In this document: positions 1 through 9,294 of the stretch, in pieces
Layout of the letters: each line of letters begins with the position of its first letter
How positions within the stretch are numbered: the stretch's first letter is position 1
Translations under genes and position numbers: made by a program
Source of the DNA: Pseudomonadota bacterium
GTDB lineage: Bacteria > Pseudomonadota > Gammaproteobacteria > Burkholderiales > Rhodocyclaceae
Length of the DNA stretch: 35,452 nucleotides
Direction: 5' to 3'
Assembly (NCBI GenBank): GCA_018262245.1
Contig: JAGTRV010000009.1
Coordinates: forward strand, 1-35,452
Notes under the pieces: model-generated
What the model saw: only the letters and a program-made list of their open reading frames with translations
Told to the model about the DNA's origin: nothing
Databases searched by the model: none

Positions 1-73
1 GCACTGATGCAGCAGACCATCATGGTCATGCATGGCAAGACTGAAAATTAAACCTAGAACGGAGACAAACCAC

Positions 74-1246
74 ATGAATATTCCCAGCCTCGACTTCGGC
101 CTCGGCGAAGACATCAACCTGCTGCGCGATGCGGTGAAGGCCTTTGCCGATGCCGAAATCGCGCCGCGCGCGGCGGAAATCGACCGCGCTAACGAATTCC
201 CGGCCGACCTCTGGAAGAAATTCGGCGACATGGGCCTGCTCGGCATGACCGCGGGCGAGGAATACGGTGGCACCAACATGGGCTACCTGGCCCACATCGT
301 GGCACTGGAGGAAATCTCCCGCGCTTCGGCCTCGGTCGGCCTGTCCTACGGCGCCCACTCGAATCTGTGCGTTAACCAGATCCGCCGCAACGGCAGCGAA
401 GCCCAGCGCCAGAAATACCTGCCCAAGCTGATCTCCGGCGAACACGTCGGCGCCTTGGCCATGTCCGAGCCGAATGCAGGGTCCGACGTCGTCTCGATGA
501 AGCTGAAGGCTGAGAAGAAGGGCGACCGTTACGTCCTGAACGGTTCCAAGATGTGGATTACCAACGGCGGCGATGCCGACACACTGGTGGTTTACGCCAA
601 GACCGACCTCAACGCCGGGGCCAAGGGGATGACCGCCTTCATCGTCGAAAAGGGCATGAAAGGCTTGACCCACGGCACGCACCTCGACAAGCTCGGCATG
701 CGCGGCTCGAATACCTTCCCGCTGTTCTTCGACGATTGCGAAGTGCCGGAAGAAAACGTGCTGGGCGGTGTCGGCAACGGCACCAAGGTGCTGATGTCCG
801 GCCTCGACTACGAACGGGCGGTCCTCTGTGGAGGCCCGCTCGGCATCATGGCCGCCTGCATGGATGTCGTCGTACCTTACCTGCACGAGCGCAAGCAGTT
901 CGGCCAGGCCATCGGCGAATTCCAGCTGATGCAGGGCAAGGTCGCCGACCTCTATTCGACCTGGCAGGCTACCCGCGCCTACGTCTATGCCGTCGGCCGG
1001 GCCTGTGATGCGACGGACCATTCCCGCACCCTGCGCAAGGATGCCGCCGGCGCCATTCTCTACTCGGCTGAAAAGGCGACCTGGATGGCCGGCGAAGCGA
1101 TCCAGACGCTGGGTGGCGTCGGCTACACCAACGAGTATCCAACCGGCCGCTTGTGGCGAGATGCCAAGCTCTATGAGATCGGGGCAGGCACCTCGGAAAT
1201 CCGTAGAATGCTGATTGGTCGCGAACTCTTCGCTGAAACCGCATAA
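74..1246 (+). CDS. liuA: Isovaleryl-CoA dehydrogenase
   Basis: This 390-residue FAD-dependent acyl-CoA dehydrogenase oxidises isovaleryl-CoA to 3-methylcrotonyl-CoA, passing electrons to ETF, as the first committed step of leucine-skeleton degradation. The sequence has the FAD-contact segment MSEPNAGSD (130-138), WITNGG (161-166) and the C-terminal [12 protein letters not shown]. The catalytic base is placed as in isovaleryl-CoA dehydrogenases: Glu247 lies in [14 protein letters not shown], while the position used by medium-chain enzymes (YEGT type) is non-acidic. The start is the ATG at 74, preceded by GGAGAC at 61-66; an in-frame ATG at 32 lacks a good ribosome site and would add 14 unrelated residues. 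It heads the liu cluster, and liuB, liuC, liuD and liuE downstream support this function over a generic acyl-CoA dehydrogenase. A MerR-type liuR regulator would be expected to the left, outside the window. Confidence 0.95.
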   Translation: MNIPSLDFGLGEDINLLRDAVKAFADAEIAPRAAEIDRANEFPADLWKKFGDMGLLGMTAGEEYGGTNMGYLAHIVALEEISRASASVGLSYGAHSNLCVNQIRRNGSEAQRQKYLPKLISGEHVGALAMSEPNAGSDVVSMKLKAEKKGDRYVLNGSKMWITNGGDADTLVVYAKTDLNAGAKGMTAFIVEKGMKGLTHGTHLDKLGMRGSNTFPLFFDDCEVPEENVLGGVGNGTKVLMSGLDYERAVLCGGPLGIMAACMDVVVPYLHERKQFGQAIGEFQLMQGKVADLYSTWQATRAYVYAVGRACDATDHSRTLRKDAAGAILYSAEKATWMAGEAIQTLGGVGYTNEYPTGRLWRDAKLYEIGAGTSEIRRMLIGRELFAETA

Positions 1247-1257
1247 CACGCTCCTGC

Positions 1258-1280
1258 CGGCGCTCCGGACAGGAGCGCCG
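1258..1280 (+). promoter_or_regulatory. Intercistronic hairpin between liuA and the carbonic anhydrase fusion
   Basis: A perfect 9-bp inverted repeat, CGGCGCTCC / GGAGCGCCG, has the 5-nt loop GGACA. It starts 11 bases after the liuA stop. No T-run follows, so it does not look like an intrinsic terminator. It sequesters the AGGAG at 1271-1275 that would serve an ATG at 1285, leaving the GGAG at 1287-1290 free for the ATG at 1300. A role in mRNA stability or translation is inferred. Confidence 0.55.
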
Positions 1281-1299
1281 CAACATGGAGCTAAACAGC

Positions 1300-2448
1300 A
1301 TGACCGTTACCCTACGCACCCTCACCGCCAACGATACCGAAGCCCTGGAGCAGGTTCGCCAGTACTTCCGCAACTATGCGGCCTGGCTGGGCGTCGACCT
1401 GTCGTACCAGAACTTCGATCAGGAAATGGCCTCGCTGCCCGGCACCTATGTCGCACCGCAGGGCCGCCTGTTCTTTGCCGAAGTGGATGGTCGCCCGGCC
1501 GGCTGTGTCGGCGTTCGCCCGCTGCCGGACAGCGATGGTGTCTGCGAAATGAAGCGCCTCTATGTCGATCCGGCCGAACGCGGCCACGGGATCGGTGCCG
1601 CGCTGGCGCTGGCCGCGATCAAGGCGGCCAAGGAAATCGGTTTCCGCAAGCTGATGATCGACACCCTGCCCAACATGCGTATGGCCGTGAAGCTCTACCG
1701 CGAACTGGGCTTCACCGAAGCACCGAACTATTACCAGACGCCAGTCGAAGGCACGATGTTCCTCGCCCTTGATCTGGAAAACTGGTCGGAAGAAGAAATC
1801 CGCAGCGAAAACCTGTCGCACCTGTTCGACTTCAACCGCGCCTGGGCCCGCCAGATGCAGGAAGTCGACCCAACCTACTTCGACCGCCTGTCCCACCTGC
1901 AGACCCCGGAATTCCTGTGGATCGGCTGCTCCGATTCGCGCGTCCCGGCCAACCAGATCGTCGGCCTGCTACCGGGCGAGGTCTTCGTCCATCGCAACGT
2001 TGCCAATGTCGTCGTCCATACCGACCTCAACTGCCTGTCGGTGATCCAGTACGCGGTCGATGTGCTGAAGGTCAAGCACATCATGGTCGTCGGCCATTAC
2101 GGCTGCGGCGGCGTCGGCGCGGCTTTGCAACGGGACCGGGTCGGCATCGTCGACCTCTGGCTGCGTCACGTTCATGACGTGCATAACAAGCATCTGGCCA
2201 ACGTCAACAGTCTGCCGGAAGCGCAACGCCACGACCGCCTTTGCGAGCTGAACGTACTGGAGCAGGTGGTCAATGTCTGCCACAACCCGGTCGTCCAGGA
2301 TGCCTGGAGCCGCGGCCAGCAACTGACCGTCCACGGCTGGGTTTACGGCCTGAAAGACGGCCTGATCCACGACCTCGGCATCACGATCGATTGCCCACAG
2401 GATTTGCCTTCCCGCTACGACGCCGCACTCAAAGCGTTGGACGCCTAG
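1300..2448 (+). CDS. GNAT acetyltransferase / beta-carbonic anhydrase fusion
   Basis: One 382-residue reading frame carries two complete enzyme domains. Residues ~1-160 are a GNAT N-acetyltransferase with the acetyl-CoA pyrophosphate loop RGHGIG (94-99) and a typical C-terminal AVKLYRELGF. Residues ~168-382 are a beta-carbonic anhydrase close to E. coli Can: zinc ligands Cys210, Asp212, His266 and Cys269 (IGCSDSR and GHYGCGG) with the Asp212/Arg214 dyad all present. The second domain interconverts CO2 and bicarbonate, the co-substrate of methylcrotonyl-CoA carboxylase encoded downstream. The GNAT substrate is unknown. The ATG at 1300 has GGAG nine bases upstream; an alternative ATG at 1285 has its AGGAG buried in a hairpin. 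The gene lies 28 bases before the thiolase gene in the same operon. The linker between domains is only about ten residues and there is no stop or frameshift, so this is a true fusion. Confidence 0.92.
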   Translation: MTVTLRTLTANDTEALEQVRQYFRNYAAWLGVDLSYQNFDQEMASLPGTYVAPQGRLFFAEVDGRPAGCVGVRPLPDSDGVCEMKRLYVDPAERGHGIGAALALAAIKAAKEIGFRKLMIDTLPNMRMAVKLYRELGFTEAPNYYQTPVEGTMFLALDLENWSEEEIRSENLSHLFDFNRAWARQMQEVDPTYFDRLSHLQTPEFLWIGCSDSRVPANQIVGLLPGEVFVHRNVANVVVHTDLNCLSVIQYAVDVLKVKHIMVVGHYGCGGVGAALQRDRVGIVDLWLRHVHDVHNKHLANVNSLPEAQRHDRLCELNVLEQVVNVCHNPVVQDAWSRGQQLTVHGWVYGLKDGLIHDLGITIDCPQDLPSRYDAALKALDA

Positions 2449-2476
2449 TTACAACAACCACTCAGGAGAAATCAGC

Positions 2477-3667
2477 ATGAATGACCCGATCGTTATCGTT
2501 TCCGCCGCCCGTACCGCCATGGGCGCCTTTCAGGGCGGCTTTGCCGGCCTGACCGCCGCCAATCTCGGCGCCGTGGCCATCAAGGCCGCTGTCGAGCGCG
2601 CCGGCATCGACGCCAACCTGATCGAAGAAGTGCTGATGGGCTGCGTGCTGCAAGCCGGCCAGGGCCAGGCTCCGGCCCGCCAGGCCGCACTGCAGGCCGG
2701 CCTGCCCCTCTCCGCCGGTTGCGCCACCATCCACAAGGTTTGCGGTTCGGCCATGAAGGCGACCATGCTCGGCCACGACGGCATTCTGGCCGGTTCCTAC
2801 GGTGCGGCCGTGGTGGGCGGCATGGAGTCGATGACCAATGCCCCCTACCTGCTGCCCAAGGCCCGCGGCGGTTACCGCCTCGGTCACGGCCAGCTGATGG
2901 ACCACATGTTCCTCGACGGCTTGGAAGACTCCTACGGCAAGGAAACCCGCGGCCGCCTGATGGGCACCTTTGCCGAAGAATGCGCTGCCAGCTACGGCTT
3001 CACCCGCGAAGCGCAGGATGAATTTGCTGTCCGCTCGACGACCCGCGCCATCGAAGCCAGCAACAACGGCAGCTTCGCCTGGGAAATCGCCCCGACCACC
3101 GTCGCCGGCCGCAAAGGCGACGTCGTGATCGACAAGGACGAAGGCCCGTTTGCCGTCAATGTCGAAAAAATCCCGACCCTGAAGCCGGCTTTCAAGAAAG
3201 ATGGCACGGTCACCGCCGCCAACTCCTCGTCGATTTCCGACGGCGCCGCCGCGATGGTGCTGATGCGTCAATCGCAAGCCGCCAAGCTCGGCCTGCAGCC
3301 GATTGCCCGCATCGTCGGCCATACCACCCATGCCGGTACGCCCGCCCTGTTCCCGTCCGCTCCGGTCGGTGCCATGCAGAAGCTGTTCGCCAAGACCGGC
3401 TGGACCGCTGAGTCGGTCGATCTGTATGAAATCAACGAAGCCTTCGCTGTCGTTACCATGGCCTCGCTGCACGACCTCAAGCTCGACCCGGCCAAGGTCA
3501 ACATCCACGGCGGCGCCTGCGCGCTGGGCCACCCGATCGGCGCTTCCGGCGCCCGCATCGTCGTCACGCTGTTGGGCGCCCTGAAGAAGTACGGCAAGAA
3601 GCGTGGCGTGGCCAGCCTGTGCATCGGCGGCGGCGAAGCAACGGCACTCGCGGTGGAAATGCTGTAA
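2477..3667 (+). CDS. Acetyl-CoA C-acetyltransferase (thiolase)
   Basis: This 396-residue thiolase has the full catalytic set: nucleophile Cys89 (HKVCGSAMK), the NEAFA loop, His352 in GHPIGASGA and Cys382 in SLCIGGGEA. The length and spacing match biosynthetic-type acetoacetyl-CoA thiolases such as PhaA/AtoB. In this context it would cleave acetoacetyl-CoA, formed from the acetoacetate released by LiuE, into two acetyl-CoA. A CoA-transferase to activate acetoacetate is not seen in the window. The start ATG has AGGAG at 2463-2467. Other roles such as PHB synthesis or beta-oxidation cannot be excluded from sequence. Confidence 0.93.
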   Translation: MNDPIVIVSAARTAMGAFQGGFAGLTAANLGAVAIKAAVERAGIDANLIEEVLMGCVLQAGQGQAPARQAALQAGLPLSAGCATIHKVCGSAMKATMLGHDGILAGSYGAAVVGGMESMTNAPYLLPKARGGYRLGHGQLMDHMFLDGLEDSYGKETRGRLMGTFAEECAASYGFTREAQDEFAVRSTTRAIEASNNGSFAWEIAPTTVAGRKGDVVIDKDEGPFAVNVEKIPTLKPAFKKDGTVTAANSSSISDGAAAMVLMRQSQAAKLGLQPIARIVGHTTHAGTPALFPSAPVGAMQKLFAKTGWTAESVDLYEINEAFAVVTMASLHDLKLDPAKVNIHGGACALGHPIGASGARIVVTLLGALKKYGKKRGVASLCIGGGEATALAVEML

Positions 3668-4582
3668 TTGCCGCAAAAGGGCCATTCGCTCACTTACGCC
3701 AAACTGGTCGCTGCGATGTTTTTTTGGGGAGGCACCTGGATTGCCGGGCGCATCATCGCGCAGGAGCTATCGGCGCCGCTGGCTGTCGCCTCGATTCGCT
3801 TCGTGGTGACGGCGCTGGCGCTGGCCGGTTTCGCGCTACTCACGGGCAAAGGCGCTCCGGCGCCGAAAACTGCCCGTGAGTGGGGCGTGGTGAGCGGTTT
3901 GGGCTTTTTCGGCATCTTCCTTTACGGCCTGTGCTTCTTCTTCGGCCTGCAGCACATCACGGCCGGGCGCGGCGCGCTGGTCGTGGCGCTCAACCCGGTC
4001 GTCATTGTGCTGGCCGCCTGGCTGTTCGGGCATGAACGGATGAACCGGCGCAAGGCGCTGGGTAGCGCCATTGCCCTGGCCGGCTGCCTGACGGTGATCG
4101 GCAATGGCAATCCGCTGGCGCTGGTCGAAGGCACGGTCGGCATTGGCGAGTGGCTGATCGTCGGTTGCGTGATGAGCTGGACGGCCTACACCTTCATCGG
4201 CCGGATGGCGACCAGGACGCTGTCACCGCTGGCCACGACGCTCTACGCCAGCCTGATCGGCGCCCTGCTGCTTGGGGTGGCCGCACTGGTCCAGGGCGAT
4301 ATCGAACCGGCCAGCTGGTCTTGGCGGGTGTGGACCGGCCTGTTTTTCCTTGCCATTTTCGGCACCGCCATCGCCTACACCTGGTTCACCGAAGCGGTGC
4401 ACACGCTGGGCGCGGGGCATGCCTCGGTATTCATCAATCTGGTCCCCGTCTTTGCCGTACTGCAGGCGGCGCTGCTGCTCGACGAGCGCCTTGGCCTGCC
4501 CGTGCTGTTCGGCGGCCTGCTGGTCATCGCCGGTGTCTGGCTGACCACGAAACAAAAGATTTCTTTGGAGATAAGCAAATGA
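3668..4582 (+). CDS. EamA/DMT-family transporter
   Basis: This is a 304-residue inner-membrane protein of the drug/metabolite transporter superfamily with about ten hydrophobic helices in two EamA repeats. The first repeat opens with FFWGGTWIAGR and closes with a MNRRKALGSAIALAGC segment; the second ends at DERLGLPVLFGGLLVIAGVWL. The probable start is TTG, directly abutting the TAA of the thiolase gene, which implies translational coupling; the next in-frame ATG (3716) lies inside the first helix. It overlaps the next gene by 4 bp (ATGA). The substrate is unknown. Placement between thiolase and acyl-CoA dehydrogenase suggests export of an amino acid or acid intermediate, but that is inference. 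Confidence 0.85.
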   Translation: MPQKGHSLTYAKLVAAMFFWGGTWIAGRIIAQELSAPLAVASIRFVVTALALAGFALLTGKGAPAPKTAREWGVVSGLGFFGIFLYGLCFFFGLQHITAGRGALVVALNPVVIVLAAWLFGHERMNRRKALGSAIALAGCLTVIGNGNPLALVEGTVGIGEWLIVGCVMSWTAYTFIGRMATRTLSPLATTLYASLIGALLLGVAALVQGDIEPASWSWRVWTGLFFLAIFGTAIAYTWFTEAVHTLGAGHASVFINLVPVFAVLQAALLLDERLGLPVLFGGLLVIAGVWLTTKQKISLEISK

Positions 4583-5715
4583 TTCTGACCCAAGAACAAG
4601 AAATGATCCGTGACTCGATGCGCGCCTTCGCGCAGGAGCGCCTCGCCCCCTTCGCCGCCGAATGGGACAAGAACCATACCTTTCCGGCCGAGGCCCTGAA
4701 GGAACTCGGCGAACTGGGCGCCATGGGCATGGTTGTGCCCGAGGAATGGGGCGGCGCCGGCATGGATTACATGTCGCTGGTGCTGACGCTGGAAGAAATC
4801 GCGGCCGGCGACGGCGCCACCTCGACCATCGTCTCGGTCCAGAATTCGCTGGCCTGCGGCATTACTGCCAAGTACGGCACCGACGCGCAGAAGGAAGAAT
4901 GGCTGAAGCCGCTGGCCCGTGGCGAAAAACTGGGCTGTTTCTGCCTGACCGAGCCACATACCGGCTCCGACGCCGCCGCGATCACCACGCGCGCCGACCG
5001 CGATGGCGACCATTTCGTGCTGAACGGCGTCAAGCAGTTCATCACCACTGGCAAATACGCCCACATGGCCATCGTCTTTGCCGTCACCGACAAAGCCGCC
5101 GGCAAAAAGGGCATTTCCTGCTTCCTGATCCCGACCGATACCAAGGGCTTCATCGTCGGTCGCACCGAGGACAAGATGGGCCAGCACGCGTCCGACACCG
5201 TACAGATCATTTTTGAAGACTGTCGTGTGCCGGCTTCCGCCCTGCTCGGCAAGGAAGGCGAAGGCTACAAGATCGCCCTGTCCAATCTCGAAGCCGGCCG
5301 GATCGGCATCGCTTCGCAAAGCATCGGCATGGCCCGCGCCGCGTTTGAAGCGGCGGTGCGTTACGCCAAGGAACGGGTCACCTTCGGCGTGCCGATCATC
5401 GAGCACCAGGCGGTCAACTTCCGCCTTGCCGACATGAACACCTTGCTCGACGCTGCCCGCCTGATGGTCTGGCGCGCCGCGATGCTCAAGGATGCCGGGA
5501 AGCCCTGCCTGAAGGAAGCCTCGATGGCCAAGATGTTCGCCTCCGAGGCTGCCGAGAAGATCGCTTCCGACGCCATCCAGATCCACGGCGGGGTCGGTTA
5601 CACCAGTGATTTCCCGGTTGAACGCATCTATCGTGATGTCCGCATCTGCCAGATCTATGAGGGCGCCAACGACATCCAGCGTCTGGTCATCGGCCGAAGC
5701 ATCGCTGCCGAGTAA
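4579..5715 (+). CDS. Acyl-CoA dehydrogenase (short/branched-chain type)
   Basis: This 378-residue FAD-dependent dehydrogenase has CLTEPHTGSDA, FITTGKYA, an arginine-rich FAD contact and the C-terminal IYEGANDIQR. The catalytic base is Glu361 in YEGAND, the position used by short-chain, medium-chain and 2-methylbutyryl/isobutyryl-CoA dehydrogenases, unlike LiuA. A long in-frame upstream extension exists, but it is the shadow of the transporter gene. The ATG at 4579 overlaps the transporter stop (ATGA) and has GGAG at 4567-4570. In a branched-chain amino-acid cluster a role on valine- or isoleucine-derived acyl-CoAs is likely, but substrate specificity cannot be read from sequence. Confidence 0.9.
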   Translation: MILTQEQEMIRDSMRAFAQERLAPFAAEWDKNHTFPAEALKELGELGAMGMVVPEEWGGAGMDYMSLVLTLEEIAAGDGATSTIVSVQNSLACGITAKYGTDAQKEEWLKPLARGEKLGCFCLTEPHTGSDAAAITTRADRDGDHFVLNGVKQFITTGKYAHMAIVFAVTDKAAGKKGISCFLIPTDTKGFIVGRTEDKMGQHASDTVQIIFEDCRVPASALLGKEGEGYKIALSNLEAGRIGIASQSIGMARAAFEAAVRYAKERVTFGVPIIEHQAVNFRLADMNTLLDAARLMVWRAAMLKDAGKPCLKEASMAKMFASEAAEKIASDAIQIHGGVGYTSDFPVERIYRDVRICQIYEGANDIQRLVIGRSIAAE

Positions 5716-5758
5716 GCCACAAACCGGCGGCCGCTGCCAACAGAGAAGGAGACAAGAC

Positions 5759-6376
5759 ATGACCGATAGCGACAAGAACCCGATCGATTTCTGGTTCGAT
5801 TTTTCCAGCCCCTACGGCTACCTGATGAGCGAGAAGATCGATGCCATGGCGGCCAAATTTGGCCGCAAGGTGCGCTGGCACCCTGTGCTGCTCGGCGTCA
5901 TTTTCCAGGCCACCGGCTCGCGTCCGCCGGCTGACGGCGTCAGCAGCAAGGGCAAGTACATGCTGCACGACTTCCATCGTTCAGCGCGCCACATGGGCAT
6001 TCCGTACAACCCGCCGAGCCACTTCCCGCTGCCGACGCAGAACGCCGCCCGCGCCTACTACTGGCTGCACGGTCAGGACTGCGCGCAGGCCCGTCAGTTC
6101 GCCCATGCCGTCTATCGCGCCTTCTTCGTCGACGACCTTGATATTTCCTCTCCGGACACCGTGCTGGACATTGCAGCCAAGCTTGGCATCGACCGCGAAC
6201 AACTGGCCACCGCATTGCAGGCGCCCGAGATCAAGGCCCGCCTCAAGGACGAATGCGACAAGGCGCTGGCCGCCGGCGTCTTCGGTTCGCCACACGTGAT
6301 CATCGACGGCGAAGCCTTCTTCGGCGCCGACCGTCTGCCGCAGATCGAACACTGGCTGGAAACGGGCGGTTTTTAA
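5759..6376 (+). CDS. GST-kappa/DsbA-like 2-hydroxychromene-2-carboxylate isomerase family protein
   Basis: This 205-residue thioredoxin-fold protein has the N-terminal FWFDFSSPYGYL motif, in which a serine around residue 16-17 replaces the CxxC cysteine, and the C-terminal GVFGSPHVIIDGEAFFGADRL block typical of the isomerase/GST-kappa family. These enzymes use glutathione; the name comes from naphthalene degradation, but no aromatic pathway is visible here, so the natural substrate is unknown. The start ATG has AAGGAG at 5746-5751. It sits 43 bases after the acyl-CoA dehydrogenase gene and is probably co-transcribed. Confidence 0.85.
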   Translation: MTDSDKNPIDFWFDFSSPYGYLMSEKIDAMAAKFGRKVRWHPVLLGVIFQATGSRPPADGVSSKGKYMLHDFHRSARHMGIPYNPPSHFPLPTQNAARAYYWLHGQDCAQARQFAHAVYRAFFVDDLDISSPDTVLDIAAKLGIDREQLATALQAPEIKARLKDECDKALAAGVFGSPHVIIDGEAFFGADRLPQIEHWLETGGF

Positions 6377-6397
6377 GCAAGGTTTTCCGGGACAAAC

Positions 6398-6997
<600 letters not shown>

Positions 6998-7053
6998 CGC
7001 TTTTCAGGAAATCAGAAATTCAGGCAAACGGAAACAAATAAAAGCGAGGAGAC

Positions 7054-8661
7054 ATGACCGTACTGAAAACCCAACTCAATCCGCGAAGCGCCGACTTTCA
7101 GGCCAACGCGGACGCCATGCGGACGGTAGTTGCCGACCTGCATGAAAAGGTCGACAAGATTGCCCTCGGTGGCCCGGAAGCTGCCCGCCAGAAACATCTG
7201 GCGCGCGGCAAGCTGCTGCCCCGCGAGCGGGTCAGTGGCCTGCTCGATCCTGGCACGCCCTTCCTCGAAATCGGCCAGTTCGCTGCTTACGGCATGTACG
7301 GCGGCGATGTGCCGGCCGCCTCGGTGATCGCCGGCATCGGCCGCGTCCATGGGGTTGAGTGCATGGTCGTCGCCAACGATGCGACCGTGAAGGGCGGCAC
7401 CTACTACCCGCTGACGGTGAAAAAACACCTGCGGGCACAGGAAATTGCGCTCGAAAACCACCTGCCCTGCGTCTATCTGGTCGACTCCGGCGGCGCCTTC
7501 CTGCCCATGCAGGACGAGGTCTTCCCGGACAAGGAGCACTTCGGCCGCATCTTCTTCAACCAGGCCAATCTGTCGGCCAAGGGCATCCCGCAGATCGCCG
7601 CGGTGATGGGCTCGTGCACCGCTGGTGGCGCCTACGTGCCGGCGATGTGCGACGAGTCGATCATCGTCAAGAACCAGGGCACGATCTTCCTCGGTGGCCC
7701 ACCGCTGGTCAAGGCGGCGACTGGCGAAGTCGTCTCGGCCGAAGATCTGGGCGGCGCTGACGTCCATACCCGCATTTCCGGCGTCGTCGACCACCTGGCC
7801 GAGAACGATGCCCATGCGCTGGCCATCGCCCGCCGCATCATCAAGGACCTGAACTGGAAGAAGCAGCCGCCGGTCACCCTGACCGCCCCGGCCGAGCCGC
7901 TCTATTCGGCCGATGAGCTGTACGGCGTGATCCCGACCGACAGCAAGAAGCCTTTCGACGTGCGCGAAATCATCGGTCGCATCGTCGATGGCTCCGATTT
8001 CGACGAATTCAAGGCCCGTTACGGCACAACCCTGGTCTGCGGCTTTGCCCGCATCTACGGCTACCCGGTCGGCATCGTCGCCAACAACGGCATCCTGTTC
8101 AGCGAATCGGCCCTCAAAGGCGCCCACTTCATCGAACTCTGCGCCCAGCGCGGCATTCCACTGGTTTTCCTGCAGAACATCACCGGATTCATGGTCGGCC
8201 GCAAGTACGAAAACGGCGGTATCGCGCGCGACGGCGCCAAGATGGTCACTGCCGTCGCCACCGCCAAGGTGCCGAAATTCACCGTGGTGATTGGCGGCTC
8301 GTTCGGTGCCGGCAACTACGGCATGTGCGGCCGCGCCTACTCGCCGCGTTTCCTGTGGATGTGGCCGAACGCCCGCATCTCGGTGATGGGCGGCGAACAG
8401 GCCGCCGGCGTGCTGGCCACCGTCAAGCGCGACGGCATGGAAGCGACCGGCAAGAGCTGGAGCGCCGAGGAAGAAGCGGCCTTCAAGGCGCCAATCCGCG
8501 AACAGTACGAGACGCAGGGCCACCCCTACTACGCCTCGGCCCGCCTGTGGGACGACGGCATCATCGATCCGGCCGATACCCGCCGGGTGCTGGGTTTGGG
8601 ACTGTCGGCCTCGATGAATGCACCGGCCGAAGAAACGAAGTTCGGCATCTTCCGGATGTAA
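7054..8661 (+). CDS. liuB: Methylcrotonyl-CoA carboxylase, carboxyltransferase (beta) subunit
   Basis: This 535-residue acyl-CoA carboxyltransferase transfers the carboxyl group from carboxybiotin on LiuD to 3-methylcrotonyl-CoA, giving 3-methylglutaconyl-CoA. Two crotonase-like halves are visible. The N half has [18 protein letters not shown] and [16 protein letters not shown]; the C half has [17 protein letters not shown] and [25 protein letters not shown], the wording characteristic of methylcrotonyl-CoA rather than propionyl-CoA carboxylase. GAGGAG at 7046-7051 precedes the ATG. Geranyl-CoA carboxylase is the main alternative, but liuE and liuA in the same run favour leucine degradation. 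Confidence 0.95.
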   Translation: MTVLKTQLNPRSADFQANADAMRTVVADLHEKVDKIALGGPEAARQKHLARGKLLPRERVSGLLDPGTPFLEIGQFAAYGMYGGDVPAASVIAGIGRVHGVECMVVANDATVKGGTYYPLTVKKHLRAQEIALENHLPCVYLVDSGGAFLPMQDEVFPDKEHFGRIFFNQANLSAKGIPQIAAVMGSCTAGGAYVPAMCDESIIVKNQGTIFLGGPPLVKAATGEVVSAEDLGGADVHTRISGVVDHLAENDAHALAIARRIIKDLNWKKQPPVTLTAPAEPLYSADELYGVIPTDSKKPFDVREIIGRIVDGSDFDEFKARYGTTLVCGFARIYGYPVGIVANNGILFSESALKGAHFIELCAQRGIPLVFLQNITGFMVGRKYENGGIARDGAKMVTAVATAKVPKFTVVIGGSFGAGNYGMCGRAYSPRFLWMWPNARISVMGGEQAAGVLATVKRDGMEATGKSWSAEEEAAFKAPIREQYETQGHPYYASARLWDDGIIDPADTRRVLGLGLSASMNAPAEETKFGIFRM

Positions 8662-8664
8662 GCG

Positions 8665-9282
8665 ATGTACCTGCCCAAGCACTTCGCGGAAACCGAGATT
8701 GGCACCCTGCACGCGCTGATGCGCGAGTATCCGCTCGCCACGCTGGTCAGTCATGGCCCGGATGGTCTGAACGCCAATCACATCCCGCTGCATCTGGATG
8801 CTGACGCCAGCCCGAACGGAACCCTGCAAGGCCATATCGCCCGAGCCAATCCGCTGGCCAAGGCATCGGCCGTCGACGGTGAAATTCTGGTCATTTTCCA
8901 GGGGCCGGAGGGTTATATCAGCCCCTCCGGCTACGCGACCAAGGCCGAGCACGGCAAGGTCGTGCCGACCTGGAACTACACGGCGGTCCATGCCTATGGC
9001 CAGCTGCGCCTGGTCGACGATGCGGACTGGGTGCTGGCCCGGGTATCCGCCCTGACCAAGGCGCACGAAGCCAGCCTGTCACAACCTTGGGCAGTCAGTG
9101 ATGCGCCCGCCGATTACATTGAGAAAATGCTGGGCGCCATCGTCGGCATCGAAATCACCATCAGCCGCCTGGTCGGCAAATGGAAAGTCAGCCAGAACCA
9201 GCCGGCGGCCAATCAGGCCAGCCTGATCGCGGCGCTGGAGGGCCAGCCGATGGCCGATCTGATCCGGCAACGACAACAATAA
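8665..9282 (+). CDS. PaiB-like FMN-binding protein
   Basis: This 205-residue protein belongs to the PaiB (FMN-binding split-barrel) family: MYLPKHFAE at the N terminus, TLVSHGPDGLNANHIP, then KAEHGKVVPTWNYTAVHAYG, which is the family signature. The usual family segment YISPSWY reads YISPSGY here, a Trp to Gly change beside the presumed flavin pocket. PaiB of Bacillus was described as a repressor of sporulation and protease genes, but many homologues have no proven role. It begins three bases after the liuB stop and ends 12 bases before liuC, so it is embedded in the liu operon and co-translated with it. A flavin-dependent oxidoreductase role is possible. Confidence 0.85.
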   Translation: MYLPKHFAETEIGTLHALMREYPLATLVSHGPDGLNANHIPLHLDADASPNGTLQGHIARANPLAKASAVDGEILVIFQGPEGYISPSGYATKAEHGKVVPTWNYTAVHAYGQLRLVDDADWVLARVSALTKAHEASLSQPWAVSDAPADYIEKMLGAIVGIEITISRLVGKWKVSQNQPAANQASLIAALEGQPMADLIRQRQQ

Positions 9283-9294
9283 TTGGAGCGAGAC

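Noticed and set aside
26-1249. Long minus-strand frame opposite liuA
   Set aside because: It is a mirror of a high-GC coding sequence; the + strand has full dehydrogenase motifs and a ribosome site.
4150-4578. N-terminal extension of the second acyl-CoA dehydrogenase frame
   Set aside because: It is out-of-frame transporter sequence; the ATGA overlap with GGAG at 4567 marks the true start.
7012-9066. 684-codon minus-strand frame opposite liuB
   Set aside because: Antisense shadow crossing two real + strand genes, with no recognisable domain.
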